Shown here: positions 38,619-50,189 of the stretch, in pieces
Layout of the letters: each line of letters opens with the position of its first letter
Position numbering within the stretch: position 1 is the first letter of the stretch
Source: Inquilinus sp. KBS0705
Lineage (GTDB): Bacteria; Bacteroidota; Bacteroidia; Sphingobacteriales; Sphingobacteriaceae
Length of the DNA: 64,000 nucleotides
Assembly (NCBI GenBank): GCA_005938025.2
Contig: VCCI02000004.1
Coordinates: 1-64,000, forward strand
Direction of reading: 5' to 3'
Made by a program: the position numbers and the translations under genes
The notes under the pieces: model-generated
The model's database searches: none
Told to the model about the DNA's origin: nothing
Seen by the model: the letters and a program-made list of their open reading frames with translations, nothing else

Positions 38619-38930
38619 CTAAGCCTGTCCCATAGTTCCGCCAAAATTCATTGGGAAACCGGTTGGGTCGTTTTGAATTTTAACACGCCCGTTTGCTTCT
38701 TCAAACTTTTCGATGTTGTCTTGCAGGGCAACTAACAGGCGTTTGGCGTGCTCGGGTGTTAGTACTATCCTTGATTTTACCTTAGCTTTTGGTACGCCCG
38801 GCATCACACGTATAAAATCAAGCACAAACTCCGAGCTTGAGTGTGTTATAATAGCAAGATTAGCGTAAATACCTTCTGCAACTTCTTCAGAAAGCTCAAT
38901 ATTCAACTGGGTTTCGTTTTGTTCTTCCAT
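38619..38930 (-). CDS. DUF3467 family protein
   Basis: 103-aa soluble protein with no signal peptide. It matches the DUF3467 pattern: IELSEEVAEGIYANLAIITHSSSEFVLDF, then RVMPGVPKAKVKSRIVLTPEHAKRLL. Function is unknown. It is placed right after rpoC across a 14-bp hairpin, so it could be transcribed partly by read-through from the rpo operon. The short beta-rich fold with a DNA- or RNA-polymerase-adjacent location is suggestive but proves nothing. Confidence 0.85.
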   Translation of the reverse strand: MEEQNETQLNIELSEEVAEGIYANLAIITHSSSEFVLDFIRVMPGVPKAKVKSRIVLTPEHAKRLLVALQDNIEKFEEANGRVKIQNDPTGFPMNFGGTMGQA

Positions 38931-38942
38931 GGTACTAAAATA

Positions 38943-38974
38943 GCAAAGCCTGTTATTTTCATAACAGGCTTTGC
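38943..38974 (-). terminator. Hairpin / terminator after rpoC
   Basis: Perfect 14-bp stem GCAAAGCCTGTTAT (38943-38956) / ATAACAGGCTTTGC (38961-38974). On the minus strand the loop reads GAAA, a GNRA tetraloop, and TATTTTAG follows. The T run is interrupted, so termination may be partial. A -7-like TACTTTTG (38974-38981, minus) overlaps the base of the stem. Confidence 0.7.
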
Positions 38975-38996
38975 AAAAGTATTTAAAAAAATCTGA

Positions 38997-41900
38997 TTAA
39001 GCTTCCACTTCTTCAGTTTTAGAAGCCATCAGGCGGTCAAACTCTTCCTGAGAACCTACGCGGATATTTTCGTATTCGCGTAAACCTGTTCCTGACGGAA
39101 TTAAGTGACCAACAATAACGTTCTCTTTCAAACCAAGCATCAGGTCTTTTTTACCTGCTATGGCTGCTTCGTTCAGTACTTTTGTAGTTTCCTGGAACGA
39201 TGCCGCTGAAATGAATGATTTTGTACCTAATGATGCCCTGGTAATACCTTGTAACATTGGGCTTGATGTGGCTGCAATTGCATCCCTTACCTCAACCAAT
39301 TTTAAATCTTTACGTTTTAAAATCGAGTTTTCGTCCCTCAGTTTCCTTAAAGATACGATCTGGCCTGATTTTAAGTTGGTAGAATCACCAGGTTCGGTAA
39401 CTACCTTCTTATCAAACATTTCATCGTTCTCTGTCATAAAGTCCCAACTATCCACAGCTTCCCTTTCCAGGAAGCGGGTATCGCCGGCATCTTCAATGGC
39501 AACTTTTTGCATCATTTGGTGCACTATAACTTCAAAGTGCTTATCGTTAATTTTTACACCCTGTAAGCGGTAAACTTCCTGTATACCATTTACAAGATAC
39601 TCTTGTACGGCAGCAGGGCCTTTAATTGCAAGGATATCTGCCGGCGAGATAGAACCATCTGACAATGGCATACCTGCTTTAACAAAGTCGTTATCCTGTA
39701 CAAGGATGTGTTTAGATAATGGCACCAGGTACTTTTTCACCTGGCCGTCTTTACTTTCGATAGTGATTTCGCGGTTACCACGTTTAACACCACCTAAAGT
39801 TACAACACCATCAATTTCGGTTACTACCGCAGGGTTAGATGGGTTACGTGCCTCAAATAACTCGGTTACACGTGGTAAACCACCTGTAATATCGCGCGTT
39901 TTACCGGTTGAACGAGGTATTTTAGCAATAACCTGCCCTGTTTGTAGTTTCTCACCTTCTTCAACAGCAATGTGAGCGCCTACCGGGATGTTATAACCTT
40001 TTATAACGTTACCTTTATTATCAACTATTTGTATAACAGGGTTTTTAGTTTTATCCCTGGTATCAATAATTACCTTTTCGCGGTGGCCGGTTTGCTCATC
40101 GCTTTCCTCGCGGAAGGTGATACCTTCTAATACAGCCTCAAACTGGGTTGAACCTGCAAATTCAGATATGATAACCGCATTGTACGGATCCCATGAACAT
40201 ATACGGTCGCCTTTAGCGATTTTAGCACCATCCTTTACATACAGGTATGAACCGTATGGGATGTTGTTGGTAACAATAACCTTGTTAGTACCCGGCTCAA
40301 TAATGCGGAACTCGCCTGAACGGCCCAACACTACATCAACAGTTTCTTCTTCGGTTTTATATTCAACTGTACGTACGTTCTCAAATTCAATAACACCTTC
40401 AAACCTCGCGTTAATTTGCGACTCCGCCGCGATGTTTGACGCGGTACCACCCACGTGGAATGTACGTAGTGTTAACTGTGTACCCGGCTCGCCGATTGAC
40501 TGTGCAGCAATTACACCTACAGCCTCGCCCATTTGCACGCGTTTACCGCTTGCAAGGTTACGGCCATAGCATAAAGCACACACACCGCGTTTGCTTTCGC
40601 ATGTTAATACCGAACGTATCTCGATACCTTCTAACGGAGAGTTCTCTACTTTTTTAGCTATCTCTTCGGTAATATCTTCGCCTGCAGTAATTAACAATTC
40701 GTTGGTGATAGGGTCATGTACATCATGTAATGTAGTACGGCCCAAAATACGATCGTATAACGGCTCAACAATATCCTCGTTATCTTTTAACGCAGTTGTG
40801 TAAATACCCCTTAAGGTACCGCAATCAACCTCACCAACAATCATATCCTGTGCAACATCATGCAACCTACGTGTTAAATAACCGGCATCTGCAGTTTTTA
40901 ACGCTGTATCCGCCAAACCTTTACGCGCACCGTGGGTAGATATGAAGTACTCTAATACCGACAAACCTTCTTTAAAGTTTGAAAGGATAGGGTTTTCGAT
41001 GATCTCGCCGCCCGAACCTGATTTTTGAGGCTTAGCCATCAAACCACGCATACCTGCAAGCTGACGGATTTGCTCTTTAGAACCACGTGCACCCGAATCA
41101 AGCATCATGTAAACAGAGTTAAAGCCCTGGTTATCGTTGCTCAGGATGTTCATTACATTCGCGGTTAAGCGGTTGTTGATACGTGTCCAGATATCGATGA
41201 TCTGGTTGTAACGCTCGTTATTAGTAATGAAACCCATGTTATAGTTATTCATCACGTCTTCCACTTCTTTTGAAGCCTGGGCGATCAGCGTAACTTTTTC
41301 TTCAGGTATGTTAATGTCTTTCAGGTTAAATGATAAACCACCCTGGAACGCCATCTTAAATCCTAATTCCTTAATATCATCAAGGAATTGGGCAGCGCGT
41401 GCCATACCGGTCATTTTCACTATCTCGCCAATAATATCACGCAGTGATTTTTTGGTTAACAGCTCATTTATATAACCAACCTCTTCGGGTACATGCTGGT
41501 TAAACAACACGCGGCCTACAGTGGTCTCAATTATTTTTGATACGATCTGGCCATCGCGTTCTTTAATTTTGCCTTTAACTTTTATAAACGCGTGCAGGTC
41601 AATTTTACGCTCATTGTAAGCTATAATTACCTCTTCGGCAGAATAAAAAGTTAAACCTTGCCCTTTAACAACACGTGTTTCATCAGTTTTACGGCCTTTG
41701 GTTATGTAGTACAAACCAAGCACCATGTCTTGTGATGGTACTGTAATAGGCGTACCGTTAGCAGGGTTAAGGATGTTGTGCGATGCCAGCATTAATACCT
41801 GGGCTTCCAAAATTGCTGCGTTACCAAGTGGTACGTGCACAGCCATCTGGTCACCGTCAAAATCCGCGTTAAAGGCGGTACAGGTTAATGGGTGTAATTG

Positions 41901-43283
41901 TATAGCCTTACCTTCAACCAGTTTTGGTTGGAAAGCCTGTATACCTAACCTGTGCAGCGTAGGCGCACGGTTTAATAATACAGGGTGGCCTTTTAATACG
42001 TTTTCTAAAATATCCCAAACTAATGGGTCTTTACGGTCAACTATCTTTTTGGCAGATTTTACCGTTTTAACCACACCACGCTCAATCATCTTGCGAATGA
42101 TAAATGGTTTAAACAGCTCGGCAGCCATATCTTTTGGTAAACCGCACTCGTGTAATTTAAGGTTTGGCCCTACAACAATTACCGAACGTGCCGAGTAATC
42201 TACACGTTTACCTAATAAGTTTTGACGGAAACGGCCTTGTTTACCTTTCAGGATGTCTGAAAGTGATTTTAATGCACGGTTACCTTCGGTTTTAACCGCG
42301 TTAACTTTACGTGAGTTATCAAATAACGAGTCTACAGCTTCCTGTAACATACGTTTTTCGTTACGTAAAATTACCTCTGGCGCTTTTATCTCTATCAATC
42401 GTTTTAAACGGTTGTTACGGATAATTACACGGCGGTATAAATCGTTTAGATCGGAAGTAGCGAAACGGCCACCTTCCAATGGTACTAAGGGGCGCAATTC
42501 AGGAGGTATAACCGGAACGATCTTAACGATCATCCATGATGGGTTATTCTCGATCCTTGTAGCCGCACCACGGAAAGCTTCAACAACTTGTAAGCGTTTT
42601 AGCGCTTCGTTTTTACGTTGCTGCGAAGTTTCGTTAGCTGCCTGATGGCGCAGGTTGTATGAAAGCTCATCAAGATCAATACGTCTTAATAATTCTTCCA
42701 GTGCCTCGGCACCCATTTTAGCCACAAATTTTTGTGGGTCTTTATCATCCAGGTATTGGTTTTCTTTTGGTAAAGTATCCAATATATCCAGGTATTCTTC
42801 TTCTGTCAGGAAATCCATTTTGGATATACCGTCAGCTTCTTTAATACCAGGCTGAATAACTACATATCTTTCGTAATAAATGATCAGGTCGAGCCTTTTT
42901 GTAGGTAAACCCAACAGGTAACCAATTTTGTTTGGTAACGAGCGGAAGTACCAGATATGCGCAACAGGAACCACCAGGTTGATGTGTCCCATACGCTCGC
43001 GGCGTACCTTCTTTTCGGTTACTTCAACACCGCAACGGTCGCAAACAATACCTTTGTAACGTATACGTTTGTATTTACCGCAATGGCACTCATAATCCTT
43101 AACCGGGCCAAAAATACGCTCGCAAAACAAACCATCACGCTCAGGTTTGTAGGTACGGTAGTTAATGGTCTCAGGTTTTAAAACCTCACCGCTTGAACGC
43201 TCAAGTATAGATTCGGGAGAAGCTAAACTGATGGTAATTGTGGTGAAATTACTCTTGATTTTATTATCCTTTTTGTAAGACAT
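38997..43283 (-). CDS. rpoC: DNA-directed RNA polymerase subunit beta'
   Basis: 1428-aa largest subunit of RNA polymerase. The N-terminal zinc-binding Cys cluster is present (CERIFGP...CHCGKYKR...CDRCGVEV). The active-site Mg2+ motif is NADFDGD with D474, D476 and D478. The bridge helix and trigger loop region ([17 protein letters not shown]) and the second zinc site ([13 protein letters not shown]) are intact. A GGAG-type Shine-Dalgarno lies only 3 nt before the ATG. It follows rpoB after 97 nt that hold a nested palindrome. Confidence 0.98.
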   Translation of the reverse strand: MSYKKDNKIKSNFTTITISLASPESILERSSGEVLKPETINYRTYKPERDGLFCERIFGPVKDYECHCGKYKRIRYKGIVCDRCGVEVTEKKVRRERMGHINLVVPVAHIWYFRSLPNKIGYLLGLPTKRLDLIIYYERYVVIQPGIKEADGISKMDFLTEEEYLDILDTLPKENQYLDDKDPQKFVAKMGAEALEELLRRIDLDELSYNLRHQAANETSQQRKNEALKRLQVVEAFRGAATRIENNPSWMIVKIVPVIPPELRPLVPLEGGRFATSDLNDLYRRVIIRNNRLKRLIEIKAPEVILRNEKRMLQEAVDSLFDNSRKVNAVKTEGNRALKSLSDILKGKQGRFRQNLLGKRVDYSARSVIVVGPNLKLHECGLPKDMAAELFKPFIIRKMIERGVVKTVKSAKKIVDRKDPLVWDILENVLKGHPVLLNRAPTLHRLGIQAFQPKLVEGKAIQLHPLTCTAFNADFDGDQMAVHVPLGNAAILEAQVLMLASHNILNPANGTPITVPSQDMVLGLYYITKGRKTDETRVVKGQGLTFYSAEEVIIAYNERKIDLHAFIKVKGKIKERDGQIVSKIIETTVGRVLFNQHVPEEVGYINELLTKKSLRDIIGEIVKMTGMARAAQFLDDIKELGFKMAFQGGLSFNLKDINIPEEKVTLIAQASKEVEDVMNNYNMGFITNNERYNQIIDIWTRINNRLTANVMNILSNDNQGFNSVYMMLDSGARGSKEQIRQLAGMRGLMAKPQKSGSGGEIIENPILSNFKEGLSVLEYFISTHGARKGLADTALKTADAGYLTRRLHDVAQDMIVGEVDCGTLRGIYTTALKDNEDIVEPLYDRILGRTTLHDVHDPITNELLITAGEDITEEIAKKVENSPLEGIEIRSVLTCESKRGVCALCYGRNLASGKRVQMGEAVGVIAAQSIGEPGTQLTLRTFHVGGTASNIAAESQINARFEGVIEFENVRTVEYKTEEETVDVVLGRSGEFRIIEPGTNKVIVTNNIPYGSYLYVKDGAKIAKGDRICSWDPYNAVIISEFAGSTQFEAVLEGITFREESDEQTGHREKVIIDTRDKTKNPVIQIVDNKGNVIKGYNIPVGAHIAVEEGEKLQTGQVIAKIPRSTGKTRDITGGLPRVTELFEARNPSNPAVVTEIDGVVTLGGVKRGNREITIESKDGQVKKYLVPLSKHILVQDNDFVKAGMPLSDGSISPADILAIKGPAAVQEYLVNGIQEVYRLQGVKINDKHFEVIVHQMMQKVAIEDAGDTRFLEREAVDSWDFMTENDEMFDKKVVTEPGDSTNLKSGQIVSLRKLRDENSILKRKDLKLVEVRDAIAATSSPMLQGITRASLGTKSFISAASFQETTKVLNEAAIAGKKDLMLGLKENVIVGHLIPSGTGLREYENIRVGSQEEFDRLMASKTEEVEA

Positions 43284-43299
43284 AGTCTCCTTTGTTTTT

Positions 43300-43387
43300 A
43301 ATTATTGAAGGAATGAATTATTGACTTATTGATGAAGGGATTGAATTACTTAATAATTCAATCCCTCTATAATTCAATAATTATTCT
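43300..43387. repeat. Nested palindromic element of 8-nt units (type A1), rpoB-rpoC
   Basis: Inner perfect 13-bp stem (43336-43348 / 43354-43366, 5-nt loop) inside outer perfect 10-bp arms (43300-43309 / 43373-43382). Units such as AATTATTG and ACTTATTG recur every 8 nt. The outer right arm runs into the rpoB stop codon. Confidence 0.85.
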
Positions 43388-46300
43388 AATGTGATATCCA
43401 AACCTAAACCTCTTAATTCGTGAACCAATACGTTGAATGATTCAGGAACTGAAGGTGTTGGCAGGTTTTCACCTTTAACAATAGCTTCGTAGGTTTTGGC
43501 ACGGCCGATAACATCATCCGATTTAACGGTTAATATTTCTTGCAGTATGTTTGATGCACCAAATGCTTCAAGTGCCCAAACCTCCATCTCACCAAAACGC
43601 TGACCACCAAACTGGGCTTTACCACCCAATGGTTGTTGTGTAATAAGCGAGTATGGCCCGATAGAACGCGCGTGCATCTTATCGTCAACCATGTGGCCCA
43701 GTTTAAGCATGTAGATGATACCTACAGTTGTTTGCTGGTCAAAACGGTCGCCGGTTAAGCCATTGTATAAATAGGTACGGCCACTTTCTGGTAAGCCTGC
43801 TTTTTTAACCCACTCCTCTACTTCGGTATGGCTTGCACCATCAAAAATAGGGGTAGCAAATTTAACACCAAGCTCTTTACCGGCCCAGCCTAATACAGTT
43901 TCGTATATCTGGCCAAGGTTCATACGTGATGGTACACCCAATGGGTTCAACACAATATCAACCGGGGTACCGTCTTCTAAGAAAGGCATATCCTCGTCGC
44001 GTACAATACGCGCAACAATACCTTTATTACCGTGGCGGCCCGCCATTTTATCACCCACTTTAAGCTTACGCTTTTTAGCGATGTAAACTTTAGCCATTTG
44101 TACGATACCTGATGGCAACTCGTCGCCTACGCTTATCGCAAATTTATCGCGACGGTAAGCACCAAGTTCTTCGTTCACTTTAATGTTATAGTTGTGAAGC
44201 AAAGTTTTTATCTGGTCGTTTTTATCATCGTCAGTGGTCCACTTGGTTGGGTTGATGTTTTCGTAGTTAAGTTCGGTCAGAATTTTCTGAGTAAATTTAA
44301 CGCCTTTGGCAACAAACAACTCCTTGTAAACATTATAAACGCCTTGTGATGTTTTACCATTCACAATCTCAAATAACTTTTCAATTAAAGTGTTTTTAAG
44401 ATCTTTTACAGCTTTATCGTGTTTAGCGTCAAGTTTTTCTATCTGCGCTTTTTCTTCGGCCTTAGTTGTTTTTTTAGCACGAGAGAATAATTTTGTATCA
44501 ATAACCACACCCGCAATTGATGGCGGAGTTTTTAATGATGCATCCTTAACATCGCCTGCTTTATCACCAAATATGGCACGTAACAGTTTTTCTTCCGGTG
44601 AAGGGTCCGATTCACCTTTTGGAGTGATCTTACCTATCAGGATGTCGCCTTCTTTAACCTCGGCACCAACACGGATGATACCGTCTTCGTCAAGGTCTTT
44701 AGTGGCTTCTTCTGATACGTTAGGGATATCCGGTGTCAATTCCTCTTCGCCGCGTTTAGTATCACGCACTTCCAGTTCAAATTCTTCAACGTGAAGTGAT
44801 GTGAATATATCCTGAGACACTACACGCTCAGATATAACGATCGCATCCTCGAAGTTGTAACCTTGCCAAGGCATGAATGCCACTTTAAGGTTACGACCTA
44901 ATGCAAGCTCGCCATCCTGAGTTGCATAGCCTTCGCAAAGCACTTGTCCTTTTTCAACACGCTGGCCTTTTTTAACAATCGGCTTTAAGTTGATGGTAGT
45001 GCTTTGGTTTGTCTTTTTAAACTTGGTTAACAAGTAGCTTTTGGTATCACCATCAAAAGAGATCAAACGATCAAGTTCGTTACGGTCATACTTAATTTTT
45101 ATTTCGTTAGCATCAACATACTCAACCACACCATTGCCTTCGGCATTGATAAGGGTACGAGAGTCTTTTGCTACACGGCCTTCCAAACCTGTACCTACAA
45201 TTGGCGCCTCGGGGCGTAACAATGGTACAGCCTGGCGTTGCATGTTTGAACCCATCAAGGCACGGTTAGCATCATCATGCTCCAAAAATGGAATTAACGA
45301 TGCCGCTATTGATGTGATCTGGTTTGGAGCAATATCCATCAGATCCAGTCTTTCCGGCTCGATGATAGGGAAGTCACCTTCAAAACGTGCCTTAACACGC
45401 GGGGTGGCAAATACACCTTTATCATCGTAATGAGCGTTGGCCTGGCCAATGGTTTTACCGTCTTCATCCTCGGCAGATAAATAGATAACCGGCTCCTGTA
45501 CTTGTACTACACCATCAACCACACGTTTGTACGGGGTTTCGATGAAGCCTAAGTTGTTAATTTTAGCGTGTACACAAAGTGATGATATCAAACCAATGTT
45601 TGGTCCTTCGGGAGTTTCGATGGTACATAATCTACCGTAGTGGGTGTAGTGTACGTCACGAACCTCGAAACCTGCACGCTCACGCGACAGACCGCCGGGG
45701 CCTAAGGCTGACAGACGACGCTTGTGCGTGATCTCTGCCAGTGGATTGGTTTGGTCCATAAACTGCGATAACTGGTTTGTTCCGAAGAACGAGTTGATCA
45801 CAGATGATAATGTACGTGCATTGATCAGGTCGGTTGGTGTAAACACCTCGTTATCACGAATGTTCATACGCTCGCGGATAGTACGGGCCATACGCGCTAA
45901 ACCTACACCAAATTGTGCATACAGCTGCTCGCCAACGGTACGTACACGACGGTTTGACAAGTGATCAATATCATCCACCTCGGCTTTTGAGTTGATTAAT
46001 TTGATCAGGTATTTCACAATCGCGATGATATCCTGCTTGGTTAATACCTTTGTTTCGTCAGAGGTATTCAGCTTTAATTTACGGTTGATGCGGTACCTTC
46101 CCACATCGCCCAAATCATATCTTTTATCAGAGAAGAATAAACGATCGATGATACCACGTGCAGTTTCCTCATCAGGTGGTTCGGCGTTACGCAATTGGCG
46201 GTAAATGTGCTCAACCGCTTCTTTCTCCGAGTTCGAAGTATCTTTTTGTAGTGTGTTATATATAATAGTATAATCACCGCTGGTGGCAGCATCTTCCTTG

Positions 46301-47184
46301 TTTAGGATGATGGTTTTTACACCTGCATCAATAATCATATCAATATGGTCGTCTTCCAATACGGTTTCGCGCTCAAGGATGATCTCGTTACGGTCGATAG
46401 ATACCACTTCACCTGTATCCTCATCCACAAAATCCTCAACCCATTTTTTAAGCACCCTTGCAGCAAGCTTACGGCCAATAAATTTCTTTAAGCCGCTTTT
46501 GCTAACCTTAACCTCGTCTGCTAGTTCAAATAATTCTAATATATCTTTATCAGAATCGTAACCTATAGCACGAAGCAGCGTAGTAACCGGGAATTTCTTT
46601 TTACGGTCAATATAAGCATACATCACGTTGTTAACGTCTGTAGCAAACTCAATCCAGGAACCTTTAAAAGGTATAACACGGGCCGAGTATAGTTTTGTAC
46701 CGTTGGTGTGGCGGCTTTGGCCAAAGAACACACCTGGCGAACGGTGTAACTGCGATACAATTACACGCTCGGCACCATTTATAACAAAAGTACCTTTAGG
46801 TGTCATATAAGGGATGGTACCCAAATAAACATCCTGTACAATTGTTTCAAAATCTTCGTGCTCGGCATCGTTACATGATAAGCGAAGTTTTGCTTTTAAT
46901 GGCACACTGTAAGTTAACCCGCGCTCAATACACTCGCGTATATCGTAACGTGGCGGATCAATAAAGTAATCAAGAAACTCTAAAACAAAGATGTTCCTTG
47001 AATCAGAGATCGGAAAATTTTCGGCAAATACTTTAAACAACCCTTCTTTGTAACGGTTGTCTGAGGTGGTTTCCAATTGAAAAAATTCCTGGAAAGATTG
47101 TAACTGTACATCCAGAAAATCGGGGTAATCAAGTACCTTTCTGCTGGTTGCAAAGTTTACTCTTTGGTTATTGTTGTTTGCCAA
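43381..47184 (-). CDS. rpoB: DNA-directed RNA polymerase subunit beta
   Basis: 1267-aa catalytic subunit. It has the rifampicin-region stretch [34 protein letters not shown], then GPNIGLI, and the C-terminal [12 protein letters not shown] and [24 protein letters not shown] motifs. The start codon is TTG: a stop lies 12 nt upstream in frame (TAA at 47197-47199), there is no ATG between, the next in-frame Met is past residue 100, and [17 protein letters not shown] is the expected N-terminus. A perfect 16-bp palindrome (47199-47214) sits just upstream. Confidence 0.97.
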   Translation of the reverse strand: MANNNNQRVNFATSRKVLDYPDFLDVQLQSFQEFFQLETTSDNRYKEGLFKVFAENFPISDSRNIFVLEFLDYFIDPPRYDIRECIERGLTYSVPLKAKLRLSCNDAEHEDFETIVQDVYLGTIPYMTPKGTFVINGAERVIVSQLHRSPGVFFGQSRHTNGTKLYSARVIPFKGSWIEFATDVNNVMYAYIDRKKKFPVTTLLRAIGYDSDKDILELFELADEVKVSKSGLKKFIGRKLAARVLKKWVEDFVDEDTGEVVSIDRNEIILERETVLEDDHIDMIIDAGVKTIILNKEDAATSGDYTIIYNTLQKDTSNSEKEAVEHIYRQLRNAEPPDEETARGIIDRLFFSDKRYDLGDVGRYRINRKLKLNTSDETKVLTKQDIIAIVKYLIKLINSKAEVDDIDHLSNRRVRTVGEQLYAQFGVGLARMARTIRERMNIRDNEVFTPTDLINARTLSSVINSFFGTNQLSQFMDQTNPLAEITHKRRLSALGPGGLSRERAGFEVRDVHYTHYGRLCTIETPEGPNIGLISSLCVHAKINNLGFIETPYKRVVDGVVQVQEPVIYLSAEDEDGKTIGQANAHYDDKGVFATPRVKARFEGDFPIIEPERLDLMDIAPNQITSIAASLIPFLEHDDANRALMGSNMQRQAVPLLRPEAPIVGTGLEGRVAKDSRTLINAEGNGVVEYVDANEIKIKYDRNELDRLISFDGDTKSYLLTKFKKTNQSTTINLKPIVKKGQRVEKGQVLCEGYATQDGELALGRNLKVAFMPWQGYNFEDAIVISERVVSQDIFTSLHVEEFELEVRDTKRGEEELTPDIPNVSEEATKDLDEDGIIRVGAEVKEGDILIGKITPKGESDPSPEEKLLRAIFGDKAGDVKDASLKTPPSIAGVVIDTKLFSRAKKTTKAEEKAQIEKLDAKHDKAVKDLKNTLIEKLFEIVNGKTSQGVYNVYKELFVAKGVKFTQKILTELNYENINPTKWTTDDDKNDQIKTLLHNYNIKVNEELGAYRRDKFAISVGDELPSGIVQMAKVYIAKKRKLKVGDKMAGRHGNKGIVARIVRDEDMPFLEDGTPVDIVLNPLGVPSRMNLGQIYETVLGWAGKELGVKFATPIFDGASHTEVEEWVKKAGLPESGRTYLYNGLTGDRFDQQTTVGIIYMLKLGHMVDDKMHARSIGPYSLITQQPLGGKAQFGGQRFGEMEVWALEAFGASNILQEILTVKSDDVIGRAKTYEAIVKGENLPTPSVPESFNVLVHELRGLGLDITLE

Positions 47185-47198
47185 GGTATTATAATTTT

Positions 47199-47214
47199 AG
47201 TTTATTAATAAACT
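47199..47214. repeat. Perfect 16-bp palindrome before rpoB
   Basis: AGTTTATTAATAAACT reads the same on both strands and lies 14 nt upstream of the rpoB TTG. It could be a protein-binding site or a small hairpin in the leader; its role is unknown. Confidence 0.5.
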
Positions 47215-47278
47215 TGTTGCTGGTTAAATAGCTGTTGCTAAACCCTAACCAACGATGGGGGTAATATAAACAGCAATA

Positions 47279-47304
47279 GACCCCGACCAAAAACGGTCGG
47301 AGTC
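47279..47304 (-). promoter_or_regulatory. Hairpin between rplL and rpoB (possible attenuator or processing site)
   Basis: Stem GACCCCGACC / GGTCGGAGTC with one mismatch and a 6-nt loop, 26 nt after the rplL stop. On the minus strand no T run follows, so it is unlikely to be a full terminator. In E. coli an attenuator and an RNase III site occupy the same position between rplL and rpoB. Confidence 0.6.
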
Positions 47305-47329
47305 TGATGCTATTGTGTGTGTGGTTAAA

Positions 47330-47713
47330 TTATTTAACCTCAACTACTGCTCCGGCTTCCTCTAATTGAGATTTTAAAGATTGAGCTTCTTCTTTAGTTA
47401 CGCCAGTTTTAACCTCTTTAGGTGCACCGTCAACTAAATCTTTAGCTTCTTTCAAGCCTAAACCTGTAAGGTCTTTTACTAATTTAACAACTGCTAATTT
47501 TGAACCACCTGCTTCTTTCAGGATCACGTCAAACGCAGTTTGCTCTGCAGCAGCTGCAGGAGCATCATCGCCACCAGCAGGAGCAGCTGAAACAGCTACC
47601 GCTGCAGCAGCAGGCTCAATGCCATACTCATCTTTTAATATCTGAGCTAATTCGTTTACTTCTTTTACTGTTAAGTTTACCAACTGTTCAGCAAACGCTT
47701 TTAAATCCGCCAT
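47330..47713 (-). CDS. rplL: 50S ribosomal protein L7/L12
   Basis: 127-aa stalk protein. N-terminal dimerisation domain (1-33), Ala/Gly-rich hinge (about 34-56), and C-terminal factor-binding domain with the conserved [15 protein letters not shown] helices. It recruits and activates translation GTPases. It is followed by a hairpin and then rpoB. Confidence 0.97.
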   Translation of the reverse strand: MADLKAFAEQLVNLTVKEVNELAQILKDEYGIEPAAAAVAVSAAPAGGDDAPAAAAEQTAFDVILKEAGGSKLAVVKLVKDLTGLGLKEAKDLVDGAPKEVKTGVTKEEAQSLKSQLEEAGAVVEVK

Positions 47714-47771
47714 TTTATGTTTTATTTTTTACTTAATACTTTTTTGTTTAAATCTAACTTTAAGGTGTTAG

Positions 47772-48290
47772 TTAACCTCTTTCTTGCAATGTTTTTACAA
47801 CACCTGCCAATATATTTCCGCCTGATTGCAATGCAGAAATAACGTTCTTTGCCGGTGATTGCAGTAAGCCAACTATCTCGCCAATTAATTGCTCTTTCGA
47901 TTTTAACTTCGTAAGTGTATCTAACTGGTTATCGCCAACGAATATAGCCGAATCGATGTATGCTGCTTTTAAAACTGGTTTGTCGCCTGTTTTTCTCAAT
48001 TTCTTGATCAGCTTTGCCGGGGCAGTTGCTGATTTTGAGAAAAGTATAGATGATGAACCTTTTAATACATCAAACATCGGGCTGAAATCGCCACCGGCTG
48101 CTTCCATAGCTTTTTTAATCAAGCTATTTTTCGCTACCTGCATGGTGATATCATTTTCGAAACATTGACGACGGATCGTGTTAACTTTTGCAACCGTTAA
48201 ATCTGAAGTATCGGTGATATAAAAATTACCGTACTCTTTAATTTGTTCAGTAAGGGCAAGAACAAGATCGTATTTTTCTTCTTTATTCAT
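47772..48290 (-). CDS. rplJ: 50S ribosomal protein L10
   Basis: 172-aa stalk-base protein that carries the L7/L12 dimers on its C-terminal helix. It has NKEEKYDLVLALTEQIKEYGNFYITDTSDLTVAKVN at the N-terminus and the conserved KNSLIKKAM. It starts 2 nt after the rplA stop, so there is no room for a classical L10 leader between them; any autoregulatory site would have to lie elsewhere. Confidence 0.97.
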   Translation of the reverse strand: MNKEEKYDLVLALTEQIKEYGNFYITDTSDLTVAKVNTIRRQCFENDITMQVAKNSLIKKAMEAAGGDFSPMFDVLKGSSSILFSKSATAPAKLIKKLRKTGDKPVLKAAYIDSAIFVGDNQLDTLTKLKSKEQLIGEIVGLLQSPAKNVISALQSGGNILAGVVKTLQERG

Positions 48291-48292
48291 GA

Positions 48293-48991
48293 TTAAATTC
48301 CCGCTACTGATTTAGTTTCAATTGTTATTCCCGGCGACATGGTTGAAGAGATGTGTATACTCTTAAAATATGTTCCTTTTGCTGCTGATGGTTTTAATTT
48401 AGAGATAGTTTGCAATACTTCTAAAGCATTCTCGTAAATTTTATCAGCAGTGAAAGACGCTTTTCCTATTGAGGTGTGGATGATACCGGTTTTATCAACC
48501 TTGAAATCGATTTTACCACCTTTTACCTCGGTTACAGCTTTTCCAACTTCTGGAGTTACTGTACCCGATTTAGGGTTAGGCATTAAGTTACGCGGACCCA
48601 ATATACGGCCCAAACGTCCTACTTTAGCCATAACACTTGGCATGGTTATGATAATATCAACATCAGTCCATCCGCCTTCAATCTTGGCAATATAATCATC
48701 CAAACCTACAAAATCCGCACCTGCATCCTTTGCTTCTTGTTCCTTATCAGGAGTACAAAGCACTAATACACGTACAGTTTTTCCGGTTCCATGAGGTAAG
48801 GTTGCAATACCACGCACCATTTGATTGGCTTTACGCGGGTCAACACCTAAACGCACATCAATATCAACCGACGAATCAAACTTGGTATTGGTTAATTCCT
48901 TTACCAAAGCTGATGCAGCTTCTAATGAGTACGATTTGTTCGCCTCAATCTTGGATAGTGCCGCTTTTTGATTTTTTGTTAATCTAGCCAC
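48293..48991 (-). CDS. rplA: 50S ribosomal protein L1
   Basis: 232-aa two-domain L1 protein of the mobile stalk, with the family signatures [33 protein letters not shown] ([13 protein letters not shown]) and [10 protein letters not shown] at the end. The start codon is GTG at 48991 (M-A-R-L-T-K-N-Q); no in-frame ATG precedes it before the rplK stop region. Confidence 0.97.
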   Translation of the reverse strand: MARLTKNQKAALSKIEANKSYSLEAASALVKELTNTKFDSSVDIDVRLGVDPRKANQMVRGIATLPHGTGKTVRVLVLCTPDKEQEAKDAGADFVGLDDYIAKIEGGWTDVDIIITMPSVMAKVGRLGRILGPRNLMPNPKSGTVTPEVGKAVTEVKGGKIDFKVDKTGIIHTSIGKASFTADKIYENALEVLQTISKLKPSAAKGTYFKSIHISSTMSPGITIETKSVAGI

Positions 48992-49018
48992 TGTCTTAAA
49001 CTGATTTGTATAAATTAA

Positions 49019-49459
49019 TTAATTCCAGGGAGCCGTACCTGATACGGTTATTCCCATACTGCGGGCAGTACCTGCCACCATTTTCATGGCTGATTCTACT
49101 GTAAATGCATTCAAATCAGTCATTTTATCTTTGGCTATACCTTCAACCTGCTCCCAGTTTACACTGGCAACTTTTTTACGGTTGGGCTCGGCCGAACCAC
49201 CTTTTAAACCTGTTGCTTCCAATAATTGGATGGCAACCGGAGGGGTTTTAATGATAAAATCGAATGACTTGTCGACATAAACAGTAATAACTACCGGTAA
49301 CACTTTACCAGGTTTATCCTGGGTACGTGCGTTGAACTGCTTGCAAAATTCCATTATGTTCACCCCTTTTGCACCCAATGCTGGGCCAATTGGTGGTGAT
49401 GGATTTGCAGCGCCGCCCTTCACCTGTAGCTTTACCATCGCACCGACTTCTTTTGCCAT
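49019..49459 (-). CDS. rplK: 50S ribosomal protein L11
   Basis: 146-aa protein of the GTPase-associated centre. The N-terminal Pro-rich segment [35 protein letters not shown] (here [12 protein letters not shown]..) and the C-terminal RNA-binding domain ending [10 protein letters not shown] are complete. It is 27 nt upstream of rplA, and separated from nusG by a 177-nt spacer that carries a palindromic element. Confidence 0.97.
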   Translation of the reverse strand: MAKEVGAMVKLQVKGGAANPSPPIGPALGAKGVNIMEFCKQFNARTQDKPGKVLPVVITVYVDKSFDFIIKTPPVAIQLLEATGLKGGSAEPNRKKVASVNWEQVEGIAKDKMTDLNAFTVESAMKMVAGTARSMGITVSGTAPWN

Positions 49460-49526
49460 TTTACTTTGTTTTAATTATAACTCAATGTTAGTAAGTGGAA
49501 GCTAAGTAACATTTATTTTTAATGTT

Positions 49527-49643
49527 GATTTATTGAATTACTGAATTATTGATTTCAGCGTAGCCTATAAACCCATATATTTTTTAATGCAGGATGATAG
49601 TTGAATCAATAATTCAATAAATCAATCCTTCAATAATTATTCT
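49527..49643. repeat. Palindromic element built of 8-nt units (type A2), nusG-rplK
   Basis: Right arm 49604-49623 (20 nt) pairs with left arm 49527-49554 along its whole length, leaving one extra octamer (CTGAATTA, 49541-49548) bulged in the left arm. Units such as GAATTATT recur every 8 nt. Its end, TTCAATAATTATTCT (49629-49643), is identical to the end of the type A1 element and includes the nusG stop codon. Confidence 0.85.
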
Positions 49644-50179
49644 TTCTCTACTTGCATGTAATTCAATTCAAGCGGCGTACGGCGCCCAAATATCTTTACC
49701 ATTACCTTTAGTTTCTTTTTCTCTTCGTTAACCTCTTCAATAACGCCGCTAAAGCCATTAAATGGCCCATCCATTACTTTAACGTTTTCGCCAACGTAAT
49801 ATGGTACATTCATGGTTTCGCCTTGTGCGCTCATCTCGTCAACCTTACCTAAAATACGGTTAACTTCGGCCTGGCGTAGTGGTATGGCATTTCCTTGCTT
49901 GTCGCCTAAAAAACCAATTACACTATTTATATTTTTTATAACGTGTTCTAATTCACCATCAAGCGCGGCTTCCATTAAAACATACCCCGGAAAGTAGTTG
50001 CGTTCTTTCGCAATTTTCTTCCCGTCGCGCATTTGATAATACTTTTCGGTAGGTATTAACACTTGTGGTACTAAGTGGGCAATGCCTAAACGTGCTACCT
50101 CGGCATCAACGTATTGCTTCACCTTTTTCTCTTTACCACTAATGGCCCTTACCACATACCATTTTAATTGATCACTCAT
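49637..50179 (-). CDS. nusG: Transcription termination/antitermination protein NusG
   Basis: 180-aa elongation factor. NGN domain (1-115: [24 protein letters not shown]) and C-terminal KOW domain ([30 protein letters not shown]). It binds the RNA polymerase clamp and couples transcription to Rho or ribosomes. Starts 10 nt after the secE stop. Confidence 0.96.
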   Translation of the reverse strand: MSDQLKWYVVRAISGKEKKVKQYVDAEVARLGIAHLVPQVLIPTEKYYQMRDGKKIAKERNYFPGYVLMEAALDGELEHVIKNINSVIGFLGDKQGNAIPLRQAEVNRILGKVDEMSAQGETMNVPYYVGENVKVMDGPFNGFSGVIEEVNEEKKKLKVMVKIFGRRTPLELNYMQVEKE

Positions 50180-50189
50180 CTATATATAA

